Positions 1-10,430 of a DNA stretch of 64,000 nucleotides are shown here, one piece after another. Origin of the DNA: Arabidopsis thaliana (taxonomy: Eukaryota; Streptophyta; Magnoliopsida; Brassicales; Brassicaceae); NCBI RefSeq assembly GCF_000001735.4, contig NC_003071.7, forward strand, positions 4,209,151 to 4,273,150, in the 5' to 3' direction. The notes beneath the pieces were generated by a model. The model had not been told where the DNA came from. It saw nothing but the letters and a program-made list of their open reading frames with translations, and searched no databases. A program made the position numbers and the translations under genes. The first letter of the stretch is position 1. Every line of letters begins with the position of its first letter.

Positions 1-261
1 CTGAACTGGTGGAGGCACTATCCCTTGTCTTTGGTGATGATTCCTTGGGGCATCACCAGCACCAATGTTTCTTGGTTGATCAACATTAGGTGGGTCTTGA
101 ACATCAACTGGTCTGTTCTGTTGATCCATAGCAGCTGGTCTTTGCTGATCACAGACTGCCTTTGCTTTGGTTTCTTGTAACTCACGAGCTATTCTGTCAA
201 TTCTGTCAATTCTGTCTCTGAATGATAGTAGGTGTGCAGAACCTTTGGATCGAGTTTGCAT
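1..261 (-). CDS. Athila-type gag, N-terminal part, cut by window edge
   Basis: Reading the minus strand from an ATG at 261-259 gives 87 codons without a stop down to base 1. The protein starts [14 protein letters not shown] and continues with a charged stretch rich in Asp, Arg, Glu and Gln, then a Gln/Pro-rich segment. A short basic MxTRS-type start followed by this kind of linker is what I know from the N terminus of Athila Gag, the structural protein that packages retrotransposon RNA in cytoplasmic particles. The context fits: a primer-binding site and a long LTR lie just upstream on the same strand. The capsid and zinc-knuckle parts lie outside the window, so I cannot tell whether the element is intact. 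Confidence 0.7.
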   Translation of the reverse strand, partial: MQTRSKGSAHLLSFRDRIDRIDRIARELQETKAKAVCDQQRPAAMDQQNRPVDVQDPPNVDQPRNIGAGDAPRNHHQRQGIVPPPVQ

Positions 262-389
262 GCACAAAGATTAGTACCTATACCACAAAAACAAGCAGAC
301 GAAAATATGAGTTAGTAACTTGATAAATGTAAAAGAACTTGATCTTAAAAGTTTCTGATATCTTGAATGTAACAATGCAACAATGAATT

Positions 390-402
390 GGCAACGGCGC
401 CA
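390..402 (-). promoter_or_regulatory. Primer-binding site of the minus-strand Athila element
   Basis: The minus strand reads TGGCGCCGTTGCC, starting three bases after the LTR's terminal CA. This matches the tRNA-Asp-type primer site known for Athila elements. It marks where minus-strand DNA synthesis would start and fixes the orientation of the element. Confidence 0.8.
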
Positions 403-405
403 AAT

Positions 406-2072
406 TGATATACATGTTTTTATGCCTACTTATACTAGATGTGTGTGATTCAGTTCAATTCCCCTAAAACACAAACATGTCGATGCAGTTATAGGGGGTG
501 TCAATCCAGTCCACTGTATTGTTAGCAATCAAGATGTGTATAGAGACGACTAAGTCAAGTCAGATTATAATGATGGTTGGTTTCTAGTAACAATCCTAGG
601 TCAGGATTCGAACAAGTAAAAATGAGAACTTAAGAGCCCTACTCGATCATTGGGTCGAGTAGAACCAACATGTGACAAAATTAAGAACTAAAATGCAATC
701 AACAGGGGATACAAATAGGGGATACAAATAACAGGTAAATAAAAGTGCAATCAACAGGGAATACAAATAAATGTAATAGAAGTTCTAAGGATGGATTCAT
801 TGATAAGGGCAACTCTAGGATTCATCAAATGGCTAATAGGCGAAAGGTAGATACCCATGACGATAGATTCAAAAACAGGGTCAATCCACTCTCGTGACAG
901 AGACCCCCATAACTCTACCACTTCCTAATCTCAACTCTCGTTGATGAAACATAGCAGAGACGGTTTAAGAAACAATCTACCAAAGCCAATAGGCAGAAAA
1001 GCCTCTCTCCTTGTCGAGTCTACAAATCTCTGGAATTCGTAGGTCCGACATCCATTTGAACGTCTTTTGGACGCTGGACGTCATCGAATCTTCACATTAG
1101 CCAGCGAAAACCGCATAGGGGCCAAGCGAATCCAGAAGGACATAAACCTAAACACTAACCACCTAACGAACCTAGAGATTACCCTAATCTAATCCATCCT
1201 TAAGAACCCTAATCACTACTCAAGCAACATTCTTAAGAACATAAACCCAGAAATTACTAAAATCATACCAAAATGTAGATCTAAACAAGCTAAACAACTT
1301 TACTTAAACAATCAATTGCAAAAACGAAATAGATTAAGAGTAATTAAGGTTTCAAGATTCATAAACACAAAGAAAAACTGAAAGATAAAGCATAGATCCT
1401 TTGGAAAAATCCCAAAGTGATCTATTTATACTAAAATGTTGGAAACCCTAGATTCACTAGAAGACAAGAGACTTGAGGCGGTTTGGGCGAATACTCGATC
1501 TTGGGGATCGAGTAAAGAGGGTGTTGCAAAGTCTGCGCCTTTGTGTCTATACTCCGAGTGATCAATTGGTCGAGTAGATGCTTCATCCTCTCCTATTTGT
1601 ATGCTCAGATGTCTGGTTGAGTGGGGAATGAGGAGGATCCGAAGACGCTTTGATAGCTCAACAAGTCTTGTAGAGTTGGTCACCCTTGGTCGAGTAAATG
1701 GATCGAGTAGTGGATCGAGTAGGAGGGGCGAGTAGATCAATCTGCTGCTTCATCTGAGGTTGCCTTGATCGAGTAGGAGGGTCGAGTAAACTACAACCTC
1801 CTTTGTAGCATCCTCGATAGAGTAAAGAGGTCGAGTAGAATGATGCCTCTTCTGTAGCTGCCTGGATCGAGTGAATGGATCGAGTAGAGTCCTTTTTAGC
1901 TCTTTCTGCACCTGAAAACATACCAAAACATGCAATGCGAATGCAAGATGATCCTAGATGCCTAAGTATGCAAATTAAGCTAAAATGGTGCAAAATGTCA
2001 TGATACAATGAGCAAATGTAAAGCTAAATGATGATAAACATACACCTAAATGAGTAAAATACAGTGTTATCA
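406..2072 (-). mobile_element. 5' LTR of Athila-type (Ty3/gypsy) element
   Basis: On the minus strand the LTR begins TGATAACACTGT (bases 2072 downwards) and ends in ATATCA at 406, next to the primer-binding site. Its length of about 1667 bp suits Athila. It contains many copies of a TCGAGTAG/TCGAGTGA-like octamer at about 1490-1880. Related, diverged LTRs lie at 8007-9755 and 47476-49172 and share the TGATAA start and the CGAGT motif. Open frames inside it are by-products of the short repeats. The partner LTR lies outside the window, so the target duplication cannot be checked. Confidence 0.75.
1490..1885. repeat. Array of TCGAGTAG-like short repeats in the LTR
   Basis: The octamer TCGAGTAG or close variants occur again and again here, often as pairs separated by a few bases (for example around 1680-1740, 1768-1792 and 1860-1890). 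The same motif fills the central part of the two other Athila-type LTRs in the window. It could be a transcription-factor or silencing-related motif of the LTR; that is inference. Confidence 0.7.
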
Positions 2073-2656
2073 TTACACAACATACATTTTTCATTATTTA
2101 GATATTTATTTATTTGAAATAATATAAAGCAAAAAATATAAAATATATGAAACTGTGTGATTACAAAATAATTCTTTTCCACATTTGACACTTTCTAAAA
2201 TTTAGTCCAATCTATTTATTATAACAATTAATATTTTTAATGCAATGATTTTAACAAGACAATTTACAAATTATACATTTTTCATTATTATTTTCTGGGC
2301 AAAACAGTTTTTATTATTTTGATGCATTTTTTATTATTTAGATCTTTATTTTCTTAATATAATTGAAAGCAAAAAATTAAGGTACATGACCATATTACAC
2401 GTTGATGAGTAAGGTTTTGCGTTGGTTCGAAGAGGAAGAGTTAGCTGTCAAAAAAGAACAAGTTGACCGTCTAGGTGATGAATAAGTTTAGAAGATGAGT
2501 TTCCAAAGCCATGCAATTTAGGTCAGTTCTTCCATTTTTAGTTTTAAATTTCTTACACATTTTAGTCTTAATTTTGTTCTTCTATATTTGATATCTAATA
2601 TATGTTGACAACATCATTGTTTGGGTTATAATGTTTATGAATTTCTTTGCAATTTA
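2073..2656. other. AT-rich stretch without recognised gene
   Basis: There is no convincing open reading frame. Two similar AT-rich blocks (about 2090-2140 and 2330-2378, both ending in GCAAAAAAT) suggest an old duplication with a period of roughly 240 bp. Around 2403-2490 one frame gives a short acidic peptide (WFEEEELAVKKEQVD), too short to assign. Confidence 0.4.
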
Positions 2657-2696
2657 GATGTTTTTGTTAATTTATTTAATTTTCTTTATATGGTGG

Positions 2697-2801
2697 ATTA
2701 ACACAAAGCAATATCCCATGACTTGCATCACAAGCTTTGAACTTTCGCTCTCCCTGATCAAAGCTTGTGATGCAAGTCACATGATATTGCATGGTGTTAA
2801 T
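2697..2801. repeat. 105-nt near-perfect inverted repeat (foldback)
   Basis: The first 44 bases, starting ATTAACAC, pair with the reverse complement of the last 44, ending GTGTTAAT, with only a few mismatches; the loop is about 17 nt. The core ACTTGCATCACAAGCTTTGA is perfectly matched on the other arm. It lies just upstream of the F-box pseudogene. It could be a tiny foldback MITE or a hairpin able to yield small RNAs; the sequence alone does not decide. Confidence 0.75.
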
Positions 2802-2849
2802 TATACAGGCCAAATATCTAAATACATAGTCTTCAAACCAACCACAAAA

Positions 2850-3509
2850 TAGTATCAGATCATGCCAAACCCAAAATTGTGTAGCCGTGATAAGTAACTC
2901 GGTATAACGGTAACTGGGTTGAACACGCCGGGTATGAATCGTTTCAGTACTTTTGGGTGCCAAGTTTTTTATTCCGATTCGTTTATGTGGAAGAGGTTAA
3001 AAAATCAGCGTCTACCAATAACAGACCGTTTTATTCTTTCAAACCCGGTACAAGCTTCGGGGTTCTTGCATTGGAGATCATGGAACAACAATGTGATCCG
3101 GTTATGTCTCAAAACTGAAACTTGGTCTTTCTTACGTATCCCCAACTTTGGTATTTTCATAGAGTTGGTCAGATACGAAGGGAAGCTAGGTCTTATTCGT
3201 CACTGGATAAACAAAGATCAAGAAGATTATCACGGATTATGGGTTTTAAAGAGCAGGTGAGGAAAGGCGTGGATAAAAGTGAAAGATATTAAAAGCATTG
3301 GATTAGGTCAGATTGTGTGGACTCAAAGCAACGACGTCGTAATGATTTCTAGTTGGGATCGTGTTTGCCTTAACAACCGTAACACAGAGACGTTGAACTT
3401 AATTCATACAAACAAGGATTTTGCCTCTTACGTTTGTTTCCTGTTTTGTTTTGATTACGAGAAGGTTGATCTTGACGAAAGAAGAAATGGACCGACAAAT
3501 GCAAACTAG
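2850..3509 (+). pseudogene. F-box-associated-domain (FBA) protein pseudogene
   Basis: One frame from about 2919 to 3507 encodes a stretch resembling the F-box-associated interaction domain of the large crucifer F-box family: a DSFMWKRLK start, then ASGFLHW, then LKTETWSF, a VRYEGKLGLIRHW segment, and KAWIKVKDI near the end. In that family an N-terminal F-box binds SKP1 and the FBA region recognises targets for ubiquitination by SCF ligases. The F-box half is not visible upstream. An in-frame TGA at 3258-3260 interrupts the domain between LKSR and GKAWIKVK. The frame then closes at TAG 3507-3509. This is a truncated, broken copy; the exact left end is uncertain because the sequence merges with AT-rich DNA and the hairpin. 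Confidence 0.75.
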
Positions 3510-3540
3510 TTAACAAGGCTCAACGTGGGGTATAAAATAA

Positions 3541-5604
3541 GGGAGATTTACTGTGGTGGGTAACAATTTAGGTGTTATTACCAGAATCAGACAGAACTTT
3601 TTTTAATTACTGTGATATTTTCGTCTTTTTCTTAATACCCAGCGTGCCCCTACTAAACGTTACCGGAAAAAACATAATTACAGGGAATGCCACTGCCACG
3701 TCAGAATTTGCTGACGTGTATTAAATGAACTCAGCCGTAACGCGATACAGCGACAGTTACGGCTGAGTTACGGTATGTTGCGGCTGACTTACGACAAAAA
3801 TATATGAGTCATAACAAAACGGCGAAGTATGAGTATAACTCAGCCAGACGTTACGTCTGAGTTGTAAAATGTTGCCTGAGTTATACTATAACTCAGGCAA
3901 CGGTATGGTTGAGTTAAGGAATGTCGGCCGAGTTATAAGAAGTTATACGATAACCCAGACAACGTTATGGCTGAGTTATGAGAAAACGGCTGACTTATTT
4001 CCTCGACACGACCGAGTTATAGTTTTGGACGGCTTAGTTATGGAATGATGTGACGGCTGAGTTATGATCGAGTGTTATAAATCAGCCGTAAAGAGCTCGA
4101 TTACTAAATAACTCAGCCTTGTTACGGCTGACTTATGTGCAAAAGATTAATTACTATAATAGCATCCAGTTACAGCCGAGTTTTAAAACGTTACGGCTGA
4201 GTTAGTTGAGTTACGACATTACACGGCTGACTTAACTTTGTTTTTTTTCCTTTTTTAATTACTGTAATAGTATTCATGTTGCGACTAACTTATAGATTTG
4301 CTTGATGGCTGAGTTATCAAATGTTCGTTTGGTGGCTTAATTGCCACCTCATCAATTCAAAACGACGTCGGCTGTAATATTTCATGTCATCATTCCATGT
4401 CAGCATCATCAAAGGACAAAAAAAATAGGGTCAAATTTTTTCAACTCGTCTTCTTCACCTGAGTTTTTCACATCACCGAAACTTCTAATTCCTCATCGTT
4501 TTCCTCATTTTTCTTTAATTTCTTTCATCTTTCTCCCGATATGGTTGATCTGGTTTCGGTAATTGTTGTTTCCGGGAATTGAGTATAGAAACACAAATAC
4601 ATATTTAACCCTGATGAAAGAGGGTGTAAACTTGTGCAGATAGATGCGAAAACAACGCACGACAAACTTGTGAAGTTGGTGCTCGATGATAAAGTTAGAC
4701 GAAATGTTGTATCTCTTATTGTTTTGCGACAAATTTACATGTCACGGCTGAGTTATATGCTTAAGGGAAGATGAAAAGTTCAGTCAATTTACATGTCACC
4801 ACTGAGTTATACGTTCCAGGAAAGACGAAAGGTTCGATAGAATTACATTACGGTTGAGTTATATGCTTAAGGGAGAACGAAACGTTCAGTCAATTTACAT
4901 GTCACGGCTGAGTTATATGTTCCAGGGAAGACGAAAGGTTCGGTAAAATTACATTACGGATGAGTTATATGTTTAAGGGAAGACATCTATAAATTTACAT
5001 GTCACGGCTGAGTTATATGTTCAAGGGCAAACGAAAGATGAGTGTAAATTATATGTTACGGCTGAGTTATATGCTTCAAGGAAGACGAAAGGTTCGGTAA
5101 ATTACATGTCACGGCTGAGTTATCATTCAGGGAAGACGAAAGGTTGTGTAAATTATATGTTACGGCTGAGGTACATCACGTTAAGGCTGAGTTATAATAC
5201 AGATCGGAAAACAACATTTTTCTGGGGAAGACAATATGAAATTTATTGGCCAAAGAACAACAATCAAATTAAGAAACGTAAGAATATGTTTGAGGGATAC
5301 ATAGGAGGAAGACGAAACTATATGAATCAAAACATTGATAGAAGTAGAAATATCTCTAAATAGATCGATTGAGAGGAAAACTAAACGAGAGACATATAAA
5401 ATCAAAGTAAAAGAGTAGTTATTCTTGATTCAACTCAAACCTGTAACAAATCATATAAAATTCTATAGATCTCTTTGATTTGGGTTTTGATTTTTGATGA
5501 CTTGAAATTCGACATCACCGAAAGAGTTTCGGCCGAAGAAACGAGATAAGTAGAGAACGACGACGAAATTAGGGTTCCGTCGACTGAACGAGAGAAGAGA
5601 GCAA

Positions 5605-5640
<36 letters not shown>

Positions 5641-5911
5641 GCAGATGAACAGTGAGATATGCTGAAAAAATGAGAAACCGAAAGTTTTAAGGGAATTTTA
5701 GGTTTCGGATGACGTGAATTAGGGTAAATGACATGGATTGGTGGCATGGAATTTTTAGTTAAAAACAAATTTAATAATAATATTTAATTAAAATTAATCA
5801 AGGCTGTTAACTGTAATTACACAAATACTGAAAACATGTGAATAATAAAAAAAAGATGTGTTCTATTATAGGAATAAACATACAATTGTGTTCTACTCTA
5901 GTAATTATTTC
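3541..5911 (+). mobile_element. MULE-type DNA transposon, non-autonomous, copy 1
   Basis: The element runs from GGGAGATTTACTGTGG to TAGTAATTATTTC and is flanked by a perfect 9-bp duplication ATAAAATAA (3532-3540 and 5912-5920). A 9-bp duplication is the hallmark of Mutator-like elements. The two ends are not clear inverted repeats, as in non-TIR MULEs. The interior is filled with the motif GGCTGAGTTA in both orientations. A 30-base T run lies at 5609-5638. No intact transposase is present. Around 4615-4735 one frame reads KLVQIDAKTTHDKLVKL, which could be a relic of the N-terminal part of a MuDR-type transposase (weak). Copy 2 lies inverted at 7433-11618. Confidence 0.8.
4739..5195 (+). repeat. 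Tandem array of about 50-57-bp units in MULE copy 1
   Basis: About nine degenerate units follow one another, each with CGGCTGAGTTATATG, then a purine-rich AAGGGAAGACGAAA-like block and a TTACATGTCA block. The translated peptides (MSRLSYM repeats) come from the array and are not a real protein. The same array occurs inverted in copy 2 at about 9895-10430. Confidence 0.75.
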
Positions 5912-6059
5912 ATAAAATAATCAACAAGGTTACAGGAACATTTAATTTTGTTATATGGTTTGTGCTTCTTAAAAGCTTATGTATGAAACCATTCATTGTT
6001 TTATACTTTTATGAATATTTTTTTATCATGGGTTAGTGATCTAATTTTTTGGCTAATTA

Positions 6060-6386
6060 TTTTGATGCAATAAAAATATTGTTGGGAATGTCCTGAAATC
6101 AGTTGTACTTTACTCTAGTTAAAGTTGTAATGTCGAGGTTTGACATTTGTATAATATTAGGTGATTATAATGTTTTGCTAGAGACCGCTTATAATCTATG
6201 AGTTATAACTCATTACTAATATTATACAAACCTACAGGGTAACACACCTAAGCAAACTGGATCAATAAAAAGAGTTATTGGGCTTTGGCCCATTATTAAT
6301 CCTAATTGGTTAGGGTTAAACGTTTGATTATATATATAATATATTAGCAACGTTTGTGAGATACACTTTTGATGCAATAAAAATAT
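6060..6386. mobile_element. 287-bp insertion flanked by 20-bp direct repeats
   Basis: The 20-mer TTTTGATGCAATAAAAATAT is present at 6060-6079 and again, identical, at 6367-6386. The 287 bp between begin TGTTGGGAATG and end GTGAGATACAC. They contain an imperfect hairpin (AGGTTTG...TATAATATTAG against CTAATATTATACAAACCT). A 20-bp duplication is too long for LTR or cut-and-paste elements and fits target-primed insertion of a SINE or processed RNA, although no A-rich tail is seen. The TGTTGGGAATG start looks like a copia LTR, so a more complex history is possible. Confidence 0.55.
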
Positions 6387-7423
6387 GATGGATGGGAAGA
6401 AGTGTAGAGAGCTGTTGATGCCATGATTGGATTTGATATGCTGATTGCATAGGCCTTTGGTTGATTGGTACAGTTACGTAGGTCATGGTTTTATAAGCTT
6501 TCGGAAGAGAGGTCAAGTCATCATTATGAGGGGAGTAGGCACTAAATTCATTGAATGGAGAAGATATAGGGAAAAATAAAGAAGATGAAGTGGAAGTGAA
6601 AAATATGAAGATTTAATGCTTATATAACAAATTTGAACTAATTCCTAAAACCTCTCTACCTAATTTAAACATAAATATATCATGATCATTTCACTTTTAT
6701 TTGATATTATTTTGAATAAGTATAAAATATTTATATAAAAAAACTTACATGATGTGGATAACTAGATATAGACCATCTCATATTGTCACAATTTTGTTTC
6801 TATCTAGCCCACATTAAAATTAGAAAGTGTTATACATTCTTGCGATAGATATAAATAAATTCTTAAAATTCAATAATACAGATATGAACGTTTAAATATC
6901 ATACTGTAAAAATATTATATTTTTGGGATATACTATACTAGGATTTTGTAGTTTGTTTTCGGGTAAATAGCTAATATAGTCAATTATATGGCTCATCGAT
7001 ATACTTAATATTCAATATATCCAAAACTAGATATAGGTATATGATGTAGTCAATTATATTTCTCATTCAACTATAAATACAGACAACTATATCTATCATT
7101 AATTCGTATATTGATGATAAAAAATTAATGATGATACCGTGTTCAGCGGCGAATTTGATAATTTTAATTGTTTACATTAGATCGCAATATGAACATTTAA
7201 ATTATCGAAGTAAGGTTTGTTTAGAAATATGTAAAACAATAATTTTCTTTTATTAATTTTAAAAATATAAAAAGATCATTGTCAAAAATATAAAATAGGT
7301 AATATAGTCAATTATATGGCCCATCGATATACTTAATATTCAATATATCCAAAACTAAATATAGGTCTCTGATATAGTCAATTATATTTCTCATCCAACT
7401 ATAAATACAAACAAATATATCTA
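6387..7423. repeat. AT-rich spacer between the MULEs with a duplicated dispersed repeat
   Basis: No gene is visible. A repeat of at least 115 bp, recognisable by AATTATATGGCTCATCGATA, ACTTAATATTCAATATATCC and TTTCTCATYCAACTATAAAT, occurs at about 6973-7087 and 7304-7420. The longer unit that continues to AATGATGATACCG (7098-7145) is duplicated, its second copy being split by MULE copy 2 and resuming at 11628. Relatives lie at about 53325-53440 and 54115-54300. I cannot assign the family; Helitron debris is a possibility. Confidence 0.55.
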
Positions 7424-8006
7424 TTAGTAATTAAAATAATTACTAGGATAGAACACAATTGTATGTTTATTCATACAATAAAACATATCTTTTTTTATTA
7501 CTCACATGTTTTCAGTACTTGTGTAATTACAGTTAACACCCTTTATTAGTTTTAATTAAATATTATTATTAAATTTATTTTAATTAAAAAATAAATAAAT
7601 AACAATAATTATCCAGGTCATTTACCCTAATCCACGTCATCCGAAACCAAAAATTCCCTTAAAACTTTCAGTTTCTTATTTTTTCAGCATATTTCACTGT
7701 TCATCCGCACAAAAAAAAAAAAAAAAAACGCCGCTCTCTTCTCTCGTTCAGTCGACGGAACCCTAATTTCGTCGCCGTTCTATACTTATCTCGTCTCTTT
7801 CGGCCGAAACTCCTTCGGTGGTGTCGAATTTCAAGTCAAAAAAATCAAAACCCAAATCAAAGAGATCTATGGAATTTTATATGATTCGTTACATGTTTGA
7901 GTTGAATCAAGAATAACTACTCTTTTACTTTGATTTTATATGTCTCTCGTTTAGTTTTCCTCTCAATCGATCTATTTAAAGATATTTCTACTTCTATCAA
8001 TGTTTT

Positions 8007-9755
8007 TGATAATAGGTTTTTAAGATCAATTAATCCTAAAGCACTATCATGTCGTTGTAGTACTGAAGGTTGTCAATCCAAATGGGTGTGATGCTAACAA
8101 TCAAGATGTGATCAGAAGTCACTAAGTCAAGCCAAGCAATAACAGGTTTTGGTGTGTTCTAGCAGTTCTAAGTGAACATGCAGAAAACAGAAATTCAAGC
8201 AGAAACAATAAAACACTCGACCAACACAGCTCTTTGCAGAGCACTGGGTGAGGTCGAGTGACAGGTCGAGTAACAGACAGAAAATGATAACAGGGATACT
8301 CGACTGCACAGTCTGTTGCCAGACAACTGGGTGGTCGAGTATCAGGTCAAGTAACGGTAAAGAATTACAGAAACTAAACAACAGATGACAAGATGCAGTA
8401 AACAACAGTAGAGTAAACAATAAAATCAATCAGATAAAGAATTCCCGAGGATGGGGTAATTGAGTAGTTTCGTTTCCTCAGTTTACAGGTGATTGACATG
8501 CTCAATAAATTATCCCTAGACAACAAGTTCATTAACCAAATCTAAGTGCTACCGCAACAGAGACCCTCAAGTTAACCTAGTCCCAGACTCAATCACCATA
8601 GACGAGAGCTAACCTAACAAGCATTACAAATCAACAAGTTAAAGCCAAAACGCTCCCTGCAACCAATACCTTGGTAAAGGGCCACGAATCTCTGGAATTA
8701 GTGGTTCAGACATTTCATCGAACACCTTTTGGGCGCGGAAATGTCTGGGCTCAAATTACAGTTGATCAGAAAGCAATAGGCATTAAGAACAACTAATACA
8801 GAAGAGATCTATAAATCAAACTCAACCACCTAGCATACTGAGAATTCTAGACTACTCTAACCCATCCTCAGAAACCTATTCACTACTCAGACATCATTGC
8901 AGAAAACATAAACGTATGAAAACATGATAACAACAGTGTAATAGCAGAATGATAACAGGATGAACAACAGTAAATGAAATCAAGAAGAAATACTGAATAC
9001 TGAATAGATAAAGAGAAATCCGGATTACAAAAGGTCTAGAACACAATGTCTGCGGAATAAAACTAGATAAAAACTTGTTTGCGAAAATGTGAAGTACATG
9101 CTACTTATAGCCAAACATTCTGAAACCCTAATACTTAAAACGACGCAGTATTGGGACAGATAAAGAACTGTACTCGACCCAGGTGGTCGAGTGAGAGGTC
9201 AAGTGAATAGCTGGAGTCTTCTTTTCTTCCTTGTGCTCGAGTGTCTGGTTGACTGCGGAATGAAGAAGACTCTGAAGCTCGCTATCGAGTATGTAGTCGA
9301 GTGGTGGTGATGGTGATACTCGACTTCAAGGTGGAGTGGTGAGATCGAGTAGTGGTCTGGTAATGGAGGTGAAGACACTCGACCTCGGGGTCGAGTGATG
9401 TGATCGAATGATGGTCAGGTGATGGGGATGAAGACACTCGACCTCGGGGTCGAGTGGTGAGGTGAAGTGGTGATGTCCTCTACTCGACCAGGGGGTCGAG
9501 TGGTCTGGTGAGGTTGTGAAGCGTCTACTCGACCTGGGGGTCGAGTGGTTTTGCATGATCAGGTCCGCTTCTTCCAATTAGCTAGTCAACAGCTCCGAAT
9601 CACCTGAAAACAACACAAATATGAAACATGCATGCAAACTTATCCTAAACATGCAAAGTGATGACAAATGATGAGAAATGGTATAAAACAGTGATGATAT
9701 GATGCTAAAGTGAGGACAAATGGATTCTCAAAACATGCAAAATACACAGTTATCA
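8007..9755 (-). mobile_element. Solo LTR, Athila-type, inside MULE copy 2
   Basis: The LTR begins TGATAATAGG and ends ACAGTTATCA on the plus strand, and is flanked by a perfect 5-bp duplication GTTTT (8002-8006 and 9756-9760). No internal region remains, so it arose by LTR-LTR recombination. On the minus strand it starts TGATAACTGTGTATTTTGCA, nearly identical to the LTR start at 47476. Clusters of ACTCGACC/GGTCGAGT lie at about 8210-8350 and 9175-9550. Frames rich in Ser, Thr, His and Pro within it derive from these repeats. Confidence 0.85.
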
Positions 9756-9894
9756 GTTTTGATTCATACGGTTTCGTCTTCCTCCTATGTATCTCTCAAA
9801 CATATTCTTACGTTTCTTTATTTGATTGTTGTTATTTGGCCAATAAATTTCATATTGTATTCCGATCTGTATTATAAATTGGTCGTAAAGTGAT

Positions 9895-10430
9895 GTAACT
9901 CAACTGTAACGTGATGTAACTCAGCTGTAACGTGATGTAACTTAGCCGTAACATATAATTTACAATACCTTTTGTCTTCCCTGAATGATAACTCAGCTGT
10001 GACATGTAATTTACCAAACTTTTCGTCTTCCCTGAAGCATATAACTCAGCCGTAACATATAATTTACACTCATTCTTTCGTTTGCCCTTGAACATATAAC
10101 TGAGCCGTGACATGTAAATTTACAGATGTCTTCCCTTAAACATATAACTCAGCCGTAATGTTATTTTACCGAATCTTTCGTTTTCTCTAGAACATATAAC
10201 TCAGCCGTGACATGTAAATTGACTGAACGTTTCGTTCTCCCTTAAGCATATAACTCAGCCGTAATGTAATTTTATGGAACCTTTCGTCTTTCCTGGAACA
10301 TATAACTCAGTCGTGACATGTAAATTGACCGAACCTTTCGTCTTTCTTGGAACATATAACTCAGCCGTGACATGTAAATTGACTGAACCTTTCGTCTTCC
10401 CTTAAGCATATAACTGAGCCGAGACATGTA
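9895..10430 (-). repeat. Tandem array of about 50-57-bp units in MULE copy 2
   Basis: This is the inverted counterpart of the array in copy 1. Units contain CATATAACTCAGCCGTGACA followed by a GTAAATT block and a TTTCGTCTTCCCT block. About ten units are recognisable. Confidence 0.7.

Noticed and set aside
1426-2008. Minus-strand open frames of about 60-116 codons
   Set aside because: They translate the TCGAGTAG array of the LTR; composition is repetitive and there is no family motif.
5463-5768. 101-codon minus-strand frame with a run of lysines
   Set aside because: The lysines come from the poly-T tract at 5609-5638 inside the MULE; no conserved motif.
6080-6366. Solo copia LTR
   Set aside because: The start fits, but the end lacks a CA terminus at the junction and the 20-bp flanking duplication is too long for an integrase product.
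9326-9577. His/Ser/Thr/Pro-rich minus-strand frame
   Set aside because: Derived from ACTCGACC repeats inside the solo LTR.
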